DNA from: Ilex aquifolium
Lineage: Eukaryota; Streptophyta; Magnoliopsida; Aquifoliales; Aquifoliaceae
DNA: 64,000 bases
NCBI GenBank assembly: GCA_951799425.1
Contig: OX637402.1
Coordinates: 31,340,492-31,404,491, forward strand
Direction: 5' to 3'
Part shown: positions 36,343-48,533 of the stretch, piece by piece
Layout: the number at the start of each line of letters is the position of its first letter
Position numbering within the stretch: the first letter of the stretch is position 1
Program-made: the position numbers and the translations under genes
The notes under the pieces: generated by a model
What the model was told of the DNA's origin: nothing
The model's database searches: none
Seen by the model: the letters and a program-made list of their open reading frames with translations, nothing else

Positions 36343-37386
36343 TTAAACTCGTTCATTCTATGTACATCCCTTTAATAAAAGAAATCATCGTAAAAAAAAA
36401 TAATAAAAGAAAATAATTAGTTTGAATTCATAAATATATTTACGAAATAAGAAAAAAAAGAACCAAGCAAGATTGAAACAAGAAAAAAAAAAACCAAAAA
36501 CGAAACAAGTAAAAAAAAAACAAGCATGCTGAAACAAGAAAAAAGAAAAGAACGAAACAAAAAAAAAAGAGGAAAGAATTGAAAGAAAGAAACAAATCGA
36601 AATAAGAAGGAATAAAAAACCAAGTAAAAATTAAAGGAATAAGCAAAACTACAAGATACAAAATCGAATATGAAAAAAAAATAAGCATCAAACACGGACA
36701 TAAAATCAAACAAGAAAAAAATTTAATAAGTATAGATACAAAACCTTAACATGATAAAAAAGAACAAATAATCTAAAGGAATATATATATACACATATAA
36801 ATTCTAAATAAAAAAATTATTAAACTTGACAGAGATATAAAAACATATAAAAAATAATGAAAATTCATATAACAAATATGAAATCAAATATATAATTAAA
36901 TTGAGAAGTAATACTAACTTGTATTTCACTGAAAAAATTCATATTGAAAAAGTGTTTTTCTGAGTGCATGAGATGAGATAAAAAATGAAACCCTAATTAT
37001 GAAAAAATATAATGTGAGTTTACTTATTAAAAGGGTTGTATGTAGCATGAGGTGAGTTTAGTTACTAATGAGGTGGGTATAGAAGGGGTGAGAAATAAAA
37101 TGGAGGTGAGAATAGAGATTTGTGGGGTTGGAATAGTGTCACCCATTCAAAAATTAGAAACTTAACTAATTAACACAAAAATTTTCAGTTGAGTTAAGAT
37201 TAATATTTTCAAATTGCACCCTATAAATATACCATCAACTATGTCCCTCATTTTAAATCACTATTTACACTTAATTTGTCTCTTAAGCTTATTTTTAAAT
37301 AGTTAAAAATGTAACAATTCGTTCTTTCTCGTACAATTTTATTGTTAAAATTAACAGAAACAACTCACGTCCACGTGAAGGTCATG

Positions 37387-37496
37387 AACCCCAAATGATA
37401 GCTCAAATGATAACAGAGACGAGCTAAAAACCCAAACGTCATGAGTTTGAATCTTGACAATGTTTTAGGGGCAGACCATAAGAGATTTATCCCTCA
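37387..37496 (+). mobile_element. tRNA-derived SINE, copy in unit A
   Basis: A 110-bp body with box A-like TAGCTCAAATGATA and box B-like AGTTTGAATCTTG about 40 bp apart. It is flanked by an 11-bp direct repeat TGAAGGTCATG at 37376-37386 and 37497-37507. The size and internal Pol III boxes fit a short plant SINE. The boxes are diverged, so the copy is old. Confidence 0.65.
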
Positions 37497-38396
37497 TGAA
37501 GGTCATGTGAATATTGTTGATTTTGACCTTGAGTCATCAAATTACAAAAGTAAAGGATCAAATTGAAAAAAAAAAAAAAATGAAAGTCCAAGAGCTCAAT
37601 TGAAACAAGGGATGAAGTTTTGGGGCTAACCGTAATTTTACCATATTTTTTTTCCCAAGTAGAAAAGATAATAGTTAATTAAAAGTAGAAATTGCAAAAT
37701 TAGTAAGTTGTTATCTGTCTCATATTTATGGTAAAGATGAATGTCCAGTGACTCTTAAATAATTCAAACTGGAAGAAACAAATCCATTAAGTTGAAAGGT
37801 TGATGATGATATAGTTGTGGATAATTCTTACTCATCTAAATTTCTTTGTACTTGGAAATTTTACTATTTCCTTAATGAGAAAGTTGTAAAAAATTAAAAA
37901 CGATAATTTTTTAAAAACGACAATTCAGAGTATTGAATTTTGTATTATTAAGGTTACAGCAATTGGCTTCTATACCTTCCAAGTCTCCATAACTGTAAAA
38001 CTCTTCCAAGTCTCCATAACTGTAAAAGTCTTCCAACACATGGTAGCTAGGTTGAATTTTTCAATCTTCATTTGTTTTACATACGTCTCCATTCCATAGT
38101 TATGGTAGCTCGGTTGAATTTTTAATGCCAGTATATTGTCTCTCCCATTTTGCTCCCAGGAGTAAATATCTATTATAACCTTATTATTAACACATAATAT
38201 TATAAGTTAATAATAAGACACCACTACTAGATAACTCTACACATGCATATGTAGTAGATTTGGAAGTGATTGGTTAACTTTAATTATGCATGTGTAATGA
38301 ACATCACACAAGTATTCATGTGAAACAAACTCTAACACTCTTTACACGTGCGACTACCATTTGCATGTGAAAGATAAATCTGTTATCTAACGTACA

Positions 38397-39910
38397 CAGT
38401 GGCGGATCCACAGTGGGGGCAGCTGCCCCCACTGGAATTTTAAAAAATTTTGGGGGCTAAGTATAATTTTAAAAAATTTAGAATTTATTAAAGATTTGCT
38501 TCCATTGAATTTTTTTTAAAAGATTTAAGGGTAGTTATGTTATTTTGACAAATATATTAGTCTTACTTGTGAATATCAATGGAAGATGATATCAAAAATT
38601 TGGGCATTTAAAGATTAACTAATATGCTACGAAATATGTTAGCCCTCTCGTTTGTTTTATGTTTATACATTGAACTAAATTTGGGGCTTGTAGTCCTTTT
38701 TTGTAATTTATTTTTTAAAAGTTGAATTGAAATTAGCGCCTGTAGCCAGTGGCGGATCCACAGTGGGGACAGTGGGGGCAACTGCCCCCACTGGAATTTT
38801 AAAAAATTTTGGGGACTAAGTATAATTTTAAAAAATTTAGAATTTATTAAAGATTTGCCCACACTGAATTTTTTTTAAAAGATTTAAGGGTAGTTATGTT
38901 ATTTTGACAAATATATGAGTCTCACTTGTGAATATCAATGGAATATGATATCAAAAATTTGGGCATGTAAAGATTAACTAATATGCTACGAAATAGGTTA
39001 GCCCTCTCGTTTGTTTTATGTTTATACATTGAACTAAATTTGAGGCTTGTAGTCCTCTTATTTGTTTTATGTTTATATGTTAGAATTGAAAATTAGGGTT
39101 TGTAGTCCTCTTTTGTGGTTTATTTTTTAAAAGTTGAATTGAAATTAGCGCCTGTAGCTCTCTTTCGTATTTTATTTGTTACATGTTGAATTGAAAATAT
39201 GAAATTGGGGCTTGTAATCATCTCTTATGTTTTATTTTTTATGTATTGAATTGAAACTAGGATTTATAGTCCTGTATTTATTTTTCTATGTTGAAATAAA
39301 ATTGGGGCTTGTCCTCTTCTATGATTTATTTTTTTATATATTTAATTGATATTTGAGTTTGTAGTCCTCTCTAGTGTTTTATTTTTATATGTTGAATTGG
39401 AATTAGGACTTGTAGTAGTCTCATTTGTTTTATTTTTATTTGTAGAATTGGAATTGAGACTTGTAGTCCTCCATTATAGTTAGACTAAATTATTTTGATG
39501 TGGTAGTTTGAATAGTTTTATTGTGATAAGTTAAGTACTTAATATACCTAAGTTTAGTTTACTAGAATAATTATAGTTTAAGTTAGTTTCGATTGTTTGT
39601 TAAAATTTAATGATGAATATTAAGTTTGTGATTGAACAAATTAATTTTTGAATTAGTTATGAAAATTTTTCTTAAAATTTAATATATGATTGAGCCCAAT
39701 TTTGCGGTTCAAAATTTTTTTGTTAGGTCTTATAGATAAATCTATAATGAGTTTTTTTTGTTGGCTCCTTTTGTATATCGCTCATGTATATGAATTGTGT
39801 CTTTAATTGGTGTTTTATTAATAAAATTATACTTTTGTGAATATTTTAAATTTTAATATTAATATAGTTTAAGTTGCCCCCACTGAAGAAGATGTCTGGC
39901 TCCGCCCCTG
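38397..39910. mobile_element. hAT element with CAGTGGCGGATCC terminus, only in unit A
   Basis: The ends CAGTGGCGGATCCACAGTGG and (reverse strand) CAGGGGCGGAGCCAGACATC form the terminal repeat. An 8-bp target duplication AACGTACA lies at 38389-38396 and 39911-39918. Unit B has the empty site near 48302-48312. At 1514 bp with no transposase, it is non-autonomous. Its left terminal 350 bp is present twice in tandem (38397-38746, and again from 38747). Confidence 0.93.
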
Positions 39911-40135
39911 AACGTACATGATCAAGATATAATGAAAGGTACTTATGGCAAGGATAAATGGTGAATCAATCACTATGAGAACCTTACCCTAAAGTCTCAT
40001 ATAGTTTGATACTATGTTAAACTAACTATATTCAATACAAAATCATTCGTCAAGGAATGAAAAGATTCTCACATATTGTATCGTACTTGCTTTTTTTTTT
40101 TGGGAATTTGTCTTTAGCTTATTTTAAAACTATTA

Positions 40136-41484
40136 TGCTTCATTTGGTACGATAGAAAAATAGAATGATGAAAAGTTAGAAGGATAGATAAAATATCATG
40201 TTTGGTAAGAAAGGAAAATAGGAAGAATGAAAAAGTGGATATATGAGTTTTCTTTCCAACTCACCAAAATCAATCCCTCTAAAATTGGAAGGAAAGTGGA
40301 TGAAAAGTTAATTATTTGTGTTGAAATATATCTTATTTGTCTATATAATTTCATATATAAATATAATGATTAAATATGTATTTATACTTTTTTTAAAAAA
40401 AATTAAAAACAAAAAATTAAAAATTAAATAAGATTGAAATTAAAATTAAAATTAAAAAAAATATTTTTTCCATCTTACTAAGAACAAAAAAAAAAAAAAT
40501 TAATCATTTTTATTTTCCATCTATTCTACCAAACACAAAGTAGGGGTGCAACTTGGGCAGGCTAACCCGATTTCAACCCGAAAAAATTAGGGCTTGGGCT
40601 AAGGTTTTTAATATTTGGGTTGGGCTTGGGTCAAAAAATCTCAACTCGAATTCAATTTGGACAGGTCTCGGGTTCACTGGTTCAACCCGAACCCGACAAA
40701 TTTAAAAAAAAAATTATATATATACATATAAAGCATTAGCACTGGTTTTTTATTTTTGCTCCCTCGTTCTCTCTCGTTCTTAGCTCCATCTCCATCTCCA
40801 TCTCCATCTCCATCTCTCAGCATCTCTCTTACTTTCTCTCGGCCTCCCTCTCACTCCCTCTATGTGCCAAAGACCACAACGATGGTTAGATCTGGTGGCT
40901 GTGTGAGAAATGTCTGTGGTGTGGTGGCTATGTGGGCAACGACATGGTGGCTGTGGTGGCACGTCTGTGGTGTGGTGGCTATGTGGACAACGACATGGTG
41001 GCTGTGGTGGCGATGGGTAGTGGTTGTGGTGGTAGTGGACCTAGTGGTAGTGGCTATGGGTAGTGGTTGTGGTGACAGTGACAGTGATAGTGACTATGGG
41101 TAGTGGTTGTGGTGGCAATGGGGTGGCTATGATATTTTGGACTTTTTTTGTTTAATTTTTTTGTGTTTATTTGATTTGTAACCCGAATTAAAAACAAGAA
41201 TTTAACTCGAACCCGCCCGAATTTAACTTGGGCAATACTCGAGTTGAGTACCTCGGGTTGAAGTCGGGTTCGGGTTCGAGCTCGGGCTCGGGCTCGGGTT
41301 AAAGATTCTATATGTAGGGTTGGGCTAGGGTTGACCCTTCAGTCCGCCCAACCTGCCCGAGCTGCACCCCTAACACAAAGGAAGGAAAGTGTATCATTCA
41401 TACTTTCCTTCCTTGAAGGATAAAAAGTGTATCCCTCCTACTTTCTATCCCTACTACTTTCCATCATTCCTACCAAACGAAGCA
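40136..41484 (+). mobile_element. Tourist-like MITE in unit A, interrupted by a hAT
   Basis: Termini TGCTTCATTTGGTACGAT and (reverse strand) TGCTTCGTTTGGTAGGAA, flanked by TTA at 40133-40135 and 41485-41487. Without the 832-bp hAT and its 8-bp duplication it is about 509 bp. The copy in unit B sits at the same place, so this insertion predates the duplication. Confidence 0.9.
40541..41372. mobile_element. hAT MITE nested in the unit A Tourist element
   Basis: The ends TAGGGGTGCAACTTGGGC and (reverse strand) TAGGGGTGCAGCTCGGGC, with the exact 8-bp duplication ACACAAAG at 40533-40540 and 41373-41380. The interior has a CATCTC run (40784-40818) and a GGTGGCTGTGGTGGC-rich stretch that opens a spurious frame. 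It is absent from the Tourist copy in unit B. Confidence 0.95.
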
Positions 41485-43586
41485 TTAAAGACGTAACAAT
41501 TTGTTCTTTCCTTACAATTTTCTGCAATAAAGTATCAAATTGAAAAAAATATAAAGTGCAAGAGTTTATTTGAAACCAGGGATGAAGTTTAATAGCTAAC
41601 CGTATTTTTACCCTATTTTTTCCCAAGTAGAAAAGATATTGTTTAAAAGTTCATATTGTTAAATTCGTAAATTGTATTCTATATAATATTTACTGTAAAT
41701 ATGATTGTGCAGTGATTGTTAAATAATTCAAACTGGAAGAAACAATCCATTATGTTGAAAGGTTGATGATGATTTTAATTAATTGTGGATAATTCCGACT
41801 CATCTAAATTTCTTTATATTTGCAAATTTTACTATTTCCTTAATGAGAAATATATAAATAAAGATAATTATATGACACTATGGTTAACACTTGAAAAGTT
41901 ATAAAACTGTGTATTTTTTTTAAAAAAAAAACTTTATATATACCGATGGATTTTACTACTAAGTTTATTTATTTAGTAATTATTATTGTGGTGACCGTAT
42001 AGTGACTCGTTATACCTGTAAAATAAACCTCATCTATGATTTTTTAATAATTAATTAGAAACTTCTATTCTTCTGTTGATTTGCAGAGCTGTTTCCTTCA
42101 ATGGAGAAAAGTTCAACTCTATGAGTTCTAGTAGGACCCTTTGTATTAATAGCTTCTGCACTAATAAGTGGATTGTATCGCTTGCCATACTTTTTACATC
42201 AATGCTATTTGAATCTAATTGTGTGACCTAATTTTCTATAGTTGACACATTAATAATGGGTCCCAATATTAAATAACACCCATCTTCAATCCAACATTTA
42301 TAATGAACTAAGTTCTTAAATTAAGTATAACTAGTATTTCCCTAGGTTTTAGGCTGCTAATACCCTCAACTAGCGCAAGTTCTTCGTTACTTCATGATTC
42401 ATTGGTTCACTGTTAAATTTTCCTCGTTTAAACAGTGATAAATGAAGCCACCTCTATATTATATAATAAGATTTTTGACCATCATAACTAATTGACAGAG
42501 GAAGAAAATTCCAACTGTACGATTGTAGACCCAATTCATAGTACTGAATTTTGTATTTATTAATGTTAAAGCAATTGGCTGCTGCGAAGTCTAAAGTTGC
42601 TTTTGATCTGTAAAAGTCTTCCAATTTAATGTAAGTAATTGTCTCTACCTAATGCTGGGCCTAATAATTGTAGACTTATTCATATATATCTCCCGGTTGC
42701 CTCCCCGGCTGCGGAGTAAAGATCTATTAGCGTGTTATTATTGACACATGATACTATAAATTTTAGAGAAATGTATTTGAATCTTATTTAGGGATTTAAT
42801 GATGTATAACTATTAGATTGGTTGTATGCTCCCACATCACAGCTAATTCAATGATTGTATTGAATCCACATCATTAAGTCCCTATAGTATTACTCTAAAT
42901 TTTAATAATAAAGCACCACATATATATATAGTGAATACTCCACATGAATGTAGTAATTAGTGTGTGTTGATTTTGCATGCGTGATCATACACGTATTTAT
43001 GTGAAACAAACTCTAACACTCTTTGCACATGCGATTACCACTTGCATGTGAAAGATAGACTGATTGTCCAACGTACATGTTTAAGATATAACAAAAGGTA
43101 CTCATAACAATAATAAAGGGTGAATCAATCACAATGAGAGTCTTACCCTAAAGTTTCATGTAGCCCGATACCATGTTAACCTAATTAATTCAAAATCAAT
43201 CATCAAAGAATGAAAAGATTCTCACATATAATATATTACGTGTTGTTTTATCAATATGGGATAAACTCTAATAGATATGATATCACAATTATAGTGAAAA
43301 AGTACTTGCGTCCGCGATATGCTACTGTTAGGAATTAACTGTAGATTTGCAAGTGAATTAGAAACAAGGTTTTTCAAATTAATAGGTAACTTTATTTCTA
43401 TCATCATAAACTTTTTCACCTGAATTTAGTTATCTTTCCTATGATCTTCTAGGTTATACTTCTAACCCTACATGATGACTAAGTCGCCATATTCTGAAAC
43501 TCAATAAGTTAGAAATTTCAAAGTCCCCAAGCTTGGTCATGTTCTATGGTCTCACTTGTTCACAGTCAAGAAAACACAACAATTTA
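41485..43586 (+). other. Upstream flanking blocks of patatin-like gene A
   Basis: This sequence matches unit B (49060-51800) and, more weakly, 37700-40130 and 46440-47265 within unit A itself. Recognisable words are AACTGGAAGAAACAA, GCAATTGGCTGCT and GTGAAACAAACTC. No coding sequence is seen. It is best read as a repeatedly duplicated 5'-flanking block. Confidence 0.7.
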
Positions 43587-43787
43587 TTGACTATGTTGAC
43601 GTTATAAAGACAAAGAACAGCCTATAAATAGCCTCACCCGATCAAAGAACAATCAAGCTTTTAGTACTTCATTTCTCTTTATCAAGGTTCTTACAACTTC
43701 AGTCTCTCTCCTTTCCTCCCATTTCAATTCATTTCTCTTTTGCAAAGTTCTTACAACTTCAATATCTCTATCCTTTCCAAATCTTTC
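43587..43787 (+). promoter_or_regulatory. Core promoter and leader of patatin-like gene A
   Basis: Two W-box cores (TTGAC at 43587-43591 and 43596-43600, the second followed by G) lie just upstream of a TATA box, TATAAATA at 43623-43630, 158 bp before the ATG. The leader contains a diverged tandem repeat of about 60 bp, each unit carrying CATTTCTCTTT, GTTCTTACAACTTCA and CTCC. W-boxes bind WRKY factors, so stress or pathogen induction is plausible but inferred. Confidence 0.65.
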
Positions 43788-46176
43788 ATGGAAAAAACTT
43801 TGTCATTTTTACAACCACCAACTTATGGGAATGTTATCACCATTCTTAGCATTGATGGGGGTGGAATAAGAGGAATTATCCCAGGAGTAATACTTTGCTT
43901 CTTAGAGTCTGAACTTCAGGTATAAATAATGTACAATAATTTGGATTTTTCCTGCTACTGTTACATCAATAATCTCTATCAGTATTTCCTTGTGAGAAAA
44001 AAGAACGCAAACAAAAAAAGAAGGGAATAATGACTTTCATAACATGCATGCATTTGGAGTAATGTGATTCTGTTTTTAGGCGTTATTGTTTTTTCATGAT
44101 TTGGTTTTTGTTATTGTTTTTCCATTTCTTCTCGATAATTCAAAGTGAATCGGGTTTTTGTGCAGAAACTAGATGGTGAGGATGCAAGAATCGCAGACTA
44201 TTTTGATGTGATTTCTGGGACAAGCACCGGCGGACTTGTGACTGCCATGCTAACTACTCCCAATGAAAAGAATCGCCCTATGTTTGCTGCCAAAGATATT
44301 AAAGAGTTCTACCTTGATCACTGTCCCAAAATTTTCCCTCAATCTCGGTAATGACCTTTTAATATTACCTCTTTCTTATTTTTTATTATACAACAGTAGA
44401 TCTAGCATACTTCTAACAAGAAGGGGAAAGAAAACTGCTATGAGGCTGGTGAGTGAGACTCTACGTACACATTGTGCCTTAGGGTCCATTGCTTCTTAAC
44501 TCCTGAAAATCTGCTTTAATTTGCTTTATAATGGAATATCATAAGCAATAGATTAATAACACATGTGATCTTCTTTTTTATTAAGCAGGAATTTTCTATT
44601 TGGTCAAGTAAGAAAGGTAATCAAGGCCATAATAGGACCAAAATATAATGGTGAGTATCTGCATAATCTTGTTAAAGAAAAACTGGGAAACGCGCGATTG
44701 CATCAAACATTGACTAATGTTGTAATTCCAACTTTCGATATCAAACGACTCCAGCCTACCATCTTCTCTAGCTACGAGGTTACTTCATACCTTCATCTTT
44801 TATTTTCTTTTGTGTCTAAATTCCTTATTGGGGAGGTTCGTTTGATATGACTTCCATTTCATATTCCTTACTATGTGTATTTCATGATCTAGGTAAAACA
44901 AAATCCAAGCCTTGATGCTTTACTCTCTGATATATGCATTGGAACTTCAGCTGCGCCAACTTATCTACCTGCACATCGTTTTGAAACCAAAGATTCAGCA
45001 GGAGGAGTGAGACAATTCCATCTTATAGATGGTGGCGTTGCTGCTAATAATCCGGTATTTACATATGTTTGCCATGATCAGATCTATAAGACGACTCTGG
45101 ATCCCCCTCCCCCTCCCCAAAAAAAAAATTAAAAAAAAATAGATGACTCTGGAAATTTTAGATAGGGTTGAATCCTTGTAATAAATTACTGAAGAATAAT
45201 ATATCAGATGCAGCCCCTTAGACATTTGAGCCGCAGACGTTGGCCTTATAATTAAGTTGAACTAGTTTTTTTTTTTTATATTTATTATTATTACTTTTAA
45301 TCTCTCCCGTATTCTAAATATCTATATCTGGTTTCAGGCTTTAATTGCCATTAATGAAGTGACTAAGGAGATAAACCGGGGAAATTCTGACTTCTTTCCG
45401 ATAAAGCCGACGGAGTATCGCCGGTTTCTGGTTGTATCCTTAGGAACAGGCTCACCAAAATCTGAAGAGAAGAATGATGCAAATGAAGCAGCAAAGTGGG
45501 GTGTTTTAGGCTGGTTAACACATGGTGGTTCGACTCCATTAGTGGATGTATTCACTCAATCAAGTAGTGACATGGTGGATCTTCTCATTTCCACAGTTTT
45601 TCAATCCCTTCAATCCGAACATAACTATATCCGAATTCAGGTACTTATTCATGCTTCCAAAACATCAAAATAAAATCCCTTTAATCCCCTCATATGTTTG
45701 ATTATTTCTACTTTTTTTTTCTTCTAATTTTTGTTTATTAACACTCAATCAAAACATGCAGGATGACACATTAAGTGGGGAAGTTTCATCGGTTGATGTT
45801 GCAACCACGAAAAATTTGGAGGATCTAGTAAAAATTGGTGAGGGTCTATTGAAAAAACCACTTTCGAGGGTGAATTTAGATACAGGCGTGCATGAGGCCT
45901 CGGATCAGGTTACCATTACCAATGAGCAGGCTCTAATCAAGTATAACACTACTCTCACACCCTTTTTCTTATTATTATTAATTTTATAATTTTAGGATAT
46001 TATTATATTTATGTTGACTAATATTATATTTGTTTTATTTGATTGAACCTTGTAGGTTGGCAGATGTACTCTCCAAGGAGAAGCGTACCCGGGAGGTTAG
46101 ATCACCAATGGGACATTCTCCAAAGTTAGTTCAATCGATTATCCTGAATAATTCAAATCCAGCTCAAGAAATTTAG
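43788..46176 (+). CDS. Patatin-like phospholipase A (copy A), 7 exons
   Basis: Exons: 43788-43919, 44166-44347, 44589-44778, 44893-45054, 45338-45640, 45762-45940 and 46056-46176, giving 422 residues. Patatin-like proteins (PLP/pPLAII group) are soluble lipid acyl hydrolases acting on membrane galacto- and phospholipids, in defence and stress. Catalytic parts seen: the oxyanion loop DGGGIRG (23-29), the nucleophile Ser64 in GTSTG (62-66), and the dyad Asp214 in DGG ([11 protein letters not shown]). The length is normal for the group. No signal peptide is evident, so this is unlike storage patatins. Start: the ATG at 43788 gives the family N-terminus (a short lead, then [14 protein letters not shown]). 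Compared with copy B, intron 4 carries an extra C-rich/A-rich stretch near 45100-45142. All splice sites are GT-AG and no break was found. Confidence 0.95.
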
Positions 46177-47307
46177 AGGTGGAGACTTGATTATTAACCT
46201 CACAATTCATTATTAGTTAGTGAATATGAATAAATCCTGGGTGTGCCAGCCAGTGTAGTAATGTAACTCATATTTTCATATTTTTTGTAATTTAATAAGT
46301 GGTTAGTTGAAATTCACATTGTAATTTTCTCAGGCAAATTAAATGATATTCATTTATAAACAAGTTCTAATATTTTATGGGCTCACATCAATTCAAAGAT
46401 CATTGTGAATTAGGTCAAATTTTTAGATGTAAATAACATTGTTCTTATATTATATAATAAGCTTTGATCATCAGAACTAACCGATCACAGACAAGGAAAC
46501 TTCCAACCGTAGGATTTGAGACCCAATAATTTCATAGTATTGAATTTTGTGTTTATAAAGGTTACAGCAATTGGCTGCTATACCTTCCAAGTCTCCATTG
46601 CTTTTGATCTGTAAAAGTCTGCCAAGTCTCCATTCCATAGTTATGGCAACTACGTACGTACGTTGAATTTTCAATGGCAGTGCTTGTCTCTATCGAAATG
46701 CTGGCCTAATGTTGTTGATAATGGTCTTTAATAATTATGGACTTCTTGACATTCATCTCCCCTTTTCCTCTCCGCCCGCAGAGTAAATATCTATTATCAT
46801 GTTATTATTGACGTATGATACTCTAAGTTAATAATAAAACACACACGTATTCATGGGAAACAAACTCTTAACACTTTTTATTCGAATGATTACCATTTGT
46901 ATGTGAAAAATAGATCGATTATCCAACGTACATGTTCAAGATATAACAAAAGGTATTCATGACAAGAATAAAAGGGTGAATCAATCTCTATGAGAGCCTT
47001 ATTCTAAAGTCTCTTGTAGCCCGATACCATGTTAAACCATTCAATTCGAAATCAATCGTCAAGGAATGACAATATTATTACACATCATATACTAAGTGTT
47101 GTTTTATCGATATAGGATAAACTCTAACATATACGATATCACCATTATATTAAACATGTACTTGCGTCCACGATATACTACTCTTCGATATGACTTTTGC
47201 ATTGTAAGTAAATTAGAAACAAGGTTTTTCAAATTAATTAGTAACTTTATCACCATCGGATAAGAAGACTCCTTGGCAACTTAGCAAGTCCTTAGCAATA
47301 CGTCCTT
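46177..47307 (+). other. 3' tail of gene A plus a gene-less promoter-like block
   Basis: 46177-46360 is the 3' UTR and flank shared with copy B. From about 46362 the sequence matches 55812 onward in unit B. 46440-47265 is homologous to the upstream region of the patatin-like genes (42470-43400), with words such as GCAATTGGCTGCTATACC, CAAACTCT and ACAAGGTTTTTCAAATTAAT, yet no gene follows it. It reads as the promoter of a lost copy. Confidence 0.7.
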
Positions 47308-47338
47308 AGAAACAACTCACGTCCACGTGAAGGTCATG

Positions 47339-47448
47339 AACTCCAAAGGATAGCTCAAGTGATAACAGAGACGAGTTATAAACTCAGACGTCATGAATTT
47401 GAATCTTGACAATGCTTTAGAGGCAAACCATAAGAAATTTATCCCTCA
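47339..47448 (+). mobile_element. tRNA-derived SINE, copy in unit B
   Basis: The counterpart of 37387-37496, the same 110 bp length, with TGAAGGTCATG at 47328-47338 and 47449-47459. The box A-like word here is TAGCTCAAGTGATA, closer to a consensus. Confidence 0.65.
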
Positions 47449-48533
47449 TGAAGGTCATGTGAATATTATTGATTTTGACCTTGAGTCAAATTACAAAAGT
47501 AAAGGATCAAATTGAAAAAAAAAACTGAAAGTCCAAGAGCTCAATTGAAACAAGGGATGAAGTTTTGGGGCTAACCATAATCTTACCATATTTTTTCCCA
47601 AGTAGAAAAGATAATAGTTAATTAAAAGTAGAAATTGCAAAATTAGTAAGTTGTTATCTGTCTCATATTTATGGTAAAGATGAATGTCCAGTGACTCTTA
47701 AATAATTCAAACTGGAAGAAACAAATCCATTAAGTTGAAAGGTTGATGATGATATAATTGTGGATAATTCTTACTCATCTAAATTTCTTTGTACTTGGAA
47801 ATTTTACTATTTCCTTAATGAGAAAGATGTAAAAAATTAAAAACGATAATTTTTTAAAAACGATAATTCAGAGTATTGAATTTTGTATTTATTAAGGTTA
47901 CAACAATTGGCTGCTATACCGTCCAAGTCTCCATAACTGTAAAAGTCTTCCAACACATGGTAGCTAGGTTGAATTTTTCAATCTCCATTTGTTTTACATA
48001 CGTCTCCATTCCATAGTTATGGTAGCTCGGTTGAATTTTTAATGCCAGTATATTGTCTCTCCCATTTTGCTCCCAGGAGTAAATATCTATTACAACCTTA
48101 TTATTAACACATAATATTATAAGTTAATAATAAGACACCACTACTAGATAACTCTACACATGCATATGTAGTAGATTTGAAAGTGATTGGTTAACTTTAA
48201 TTATGCATGTGTAATGTACATCACACAAGTATTCATGTGAAACAAACTCTAACACTCTTTACATGTGCGACTACCACTCGCATGTGAAAGATAAATCGGT
48301 GATCTAACTTACATGATCAGGATATAACGAAAGGTACTTATGGCAAGGATAAAGGGTGAATCAATCACTATGAGAACCTTACCCTAAAGTCTCATATAGC
48401 TTGATACTATGTTAAACTAACTATATTCAATACAAAATCAATCGTCAATAAATGAAAAGATTCTCACGTATTGTATCATACTTGTTTTTATTATTATATT
48501 GGAATTTGTATTTAGCTTATTTTAAAATTGTTA

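Larger units (their letters stand above)
35556..37144. mobile_element. Mutator-like (MULE) non-autonomous element with long TIRs
   Basis: A long inverted repeat (roughly 120-140 bp, e.g. CCCCACAAATCTCCATTCTC on the left and its diverged complement on the right) bounds the element. The flanks are a 9-bp target duplication, ATTCAAAAA, at 35547-35555 and 37145-37153, which is diagnostic for MULEs. The interior is A-rich low-complexity sequence plus a nested Tourist MITE. No transposase is seen. Confidence 0.85.
37356..47097 (+). repeat. Segmental duplication, unit A
   Basis: This unit is near-identical in order to unit B (47308-56560). Homology starts abruptly at AGAAACAACTCACG in both and runs through the SINE, upstream blocks, Tourist MITE, patatin-like gene and 3' tail. 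Offsets between matching points change only where an element was inserted or lost: 9952 at the left edge and 8249 through the coding exons. Confidence 0.92.

Noticed and set aside
36417-36713. F-rich open frames on the minus strand
   Set aside because: They are the complement of A-rich low-complexity sequence inside the MULE.
40756-41103. Open frame rich in S/P then W/V/G
   Set aside because: Produced by CATCTC and GGTGGC repeats inside a hAT MITE; no family resemblance.
43740-43787. Extended N-terminus for patatin-like gene A
   Set aside because: The upstream part has no ATG start in frame and falls in the repeated leader; the ATG at 43788 gives the family N-terminus and is shared with copy B.
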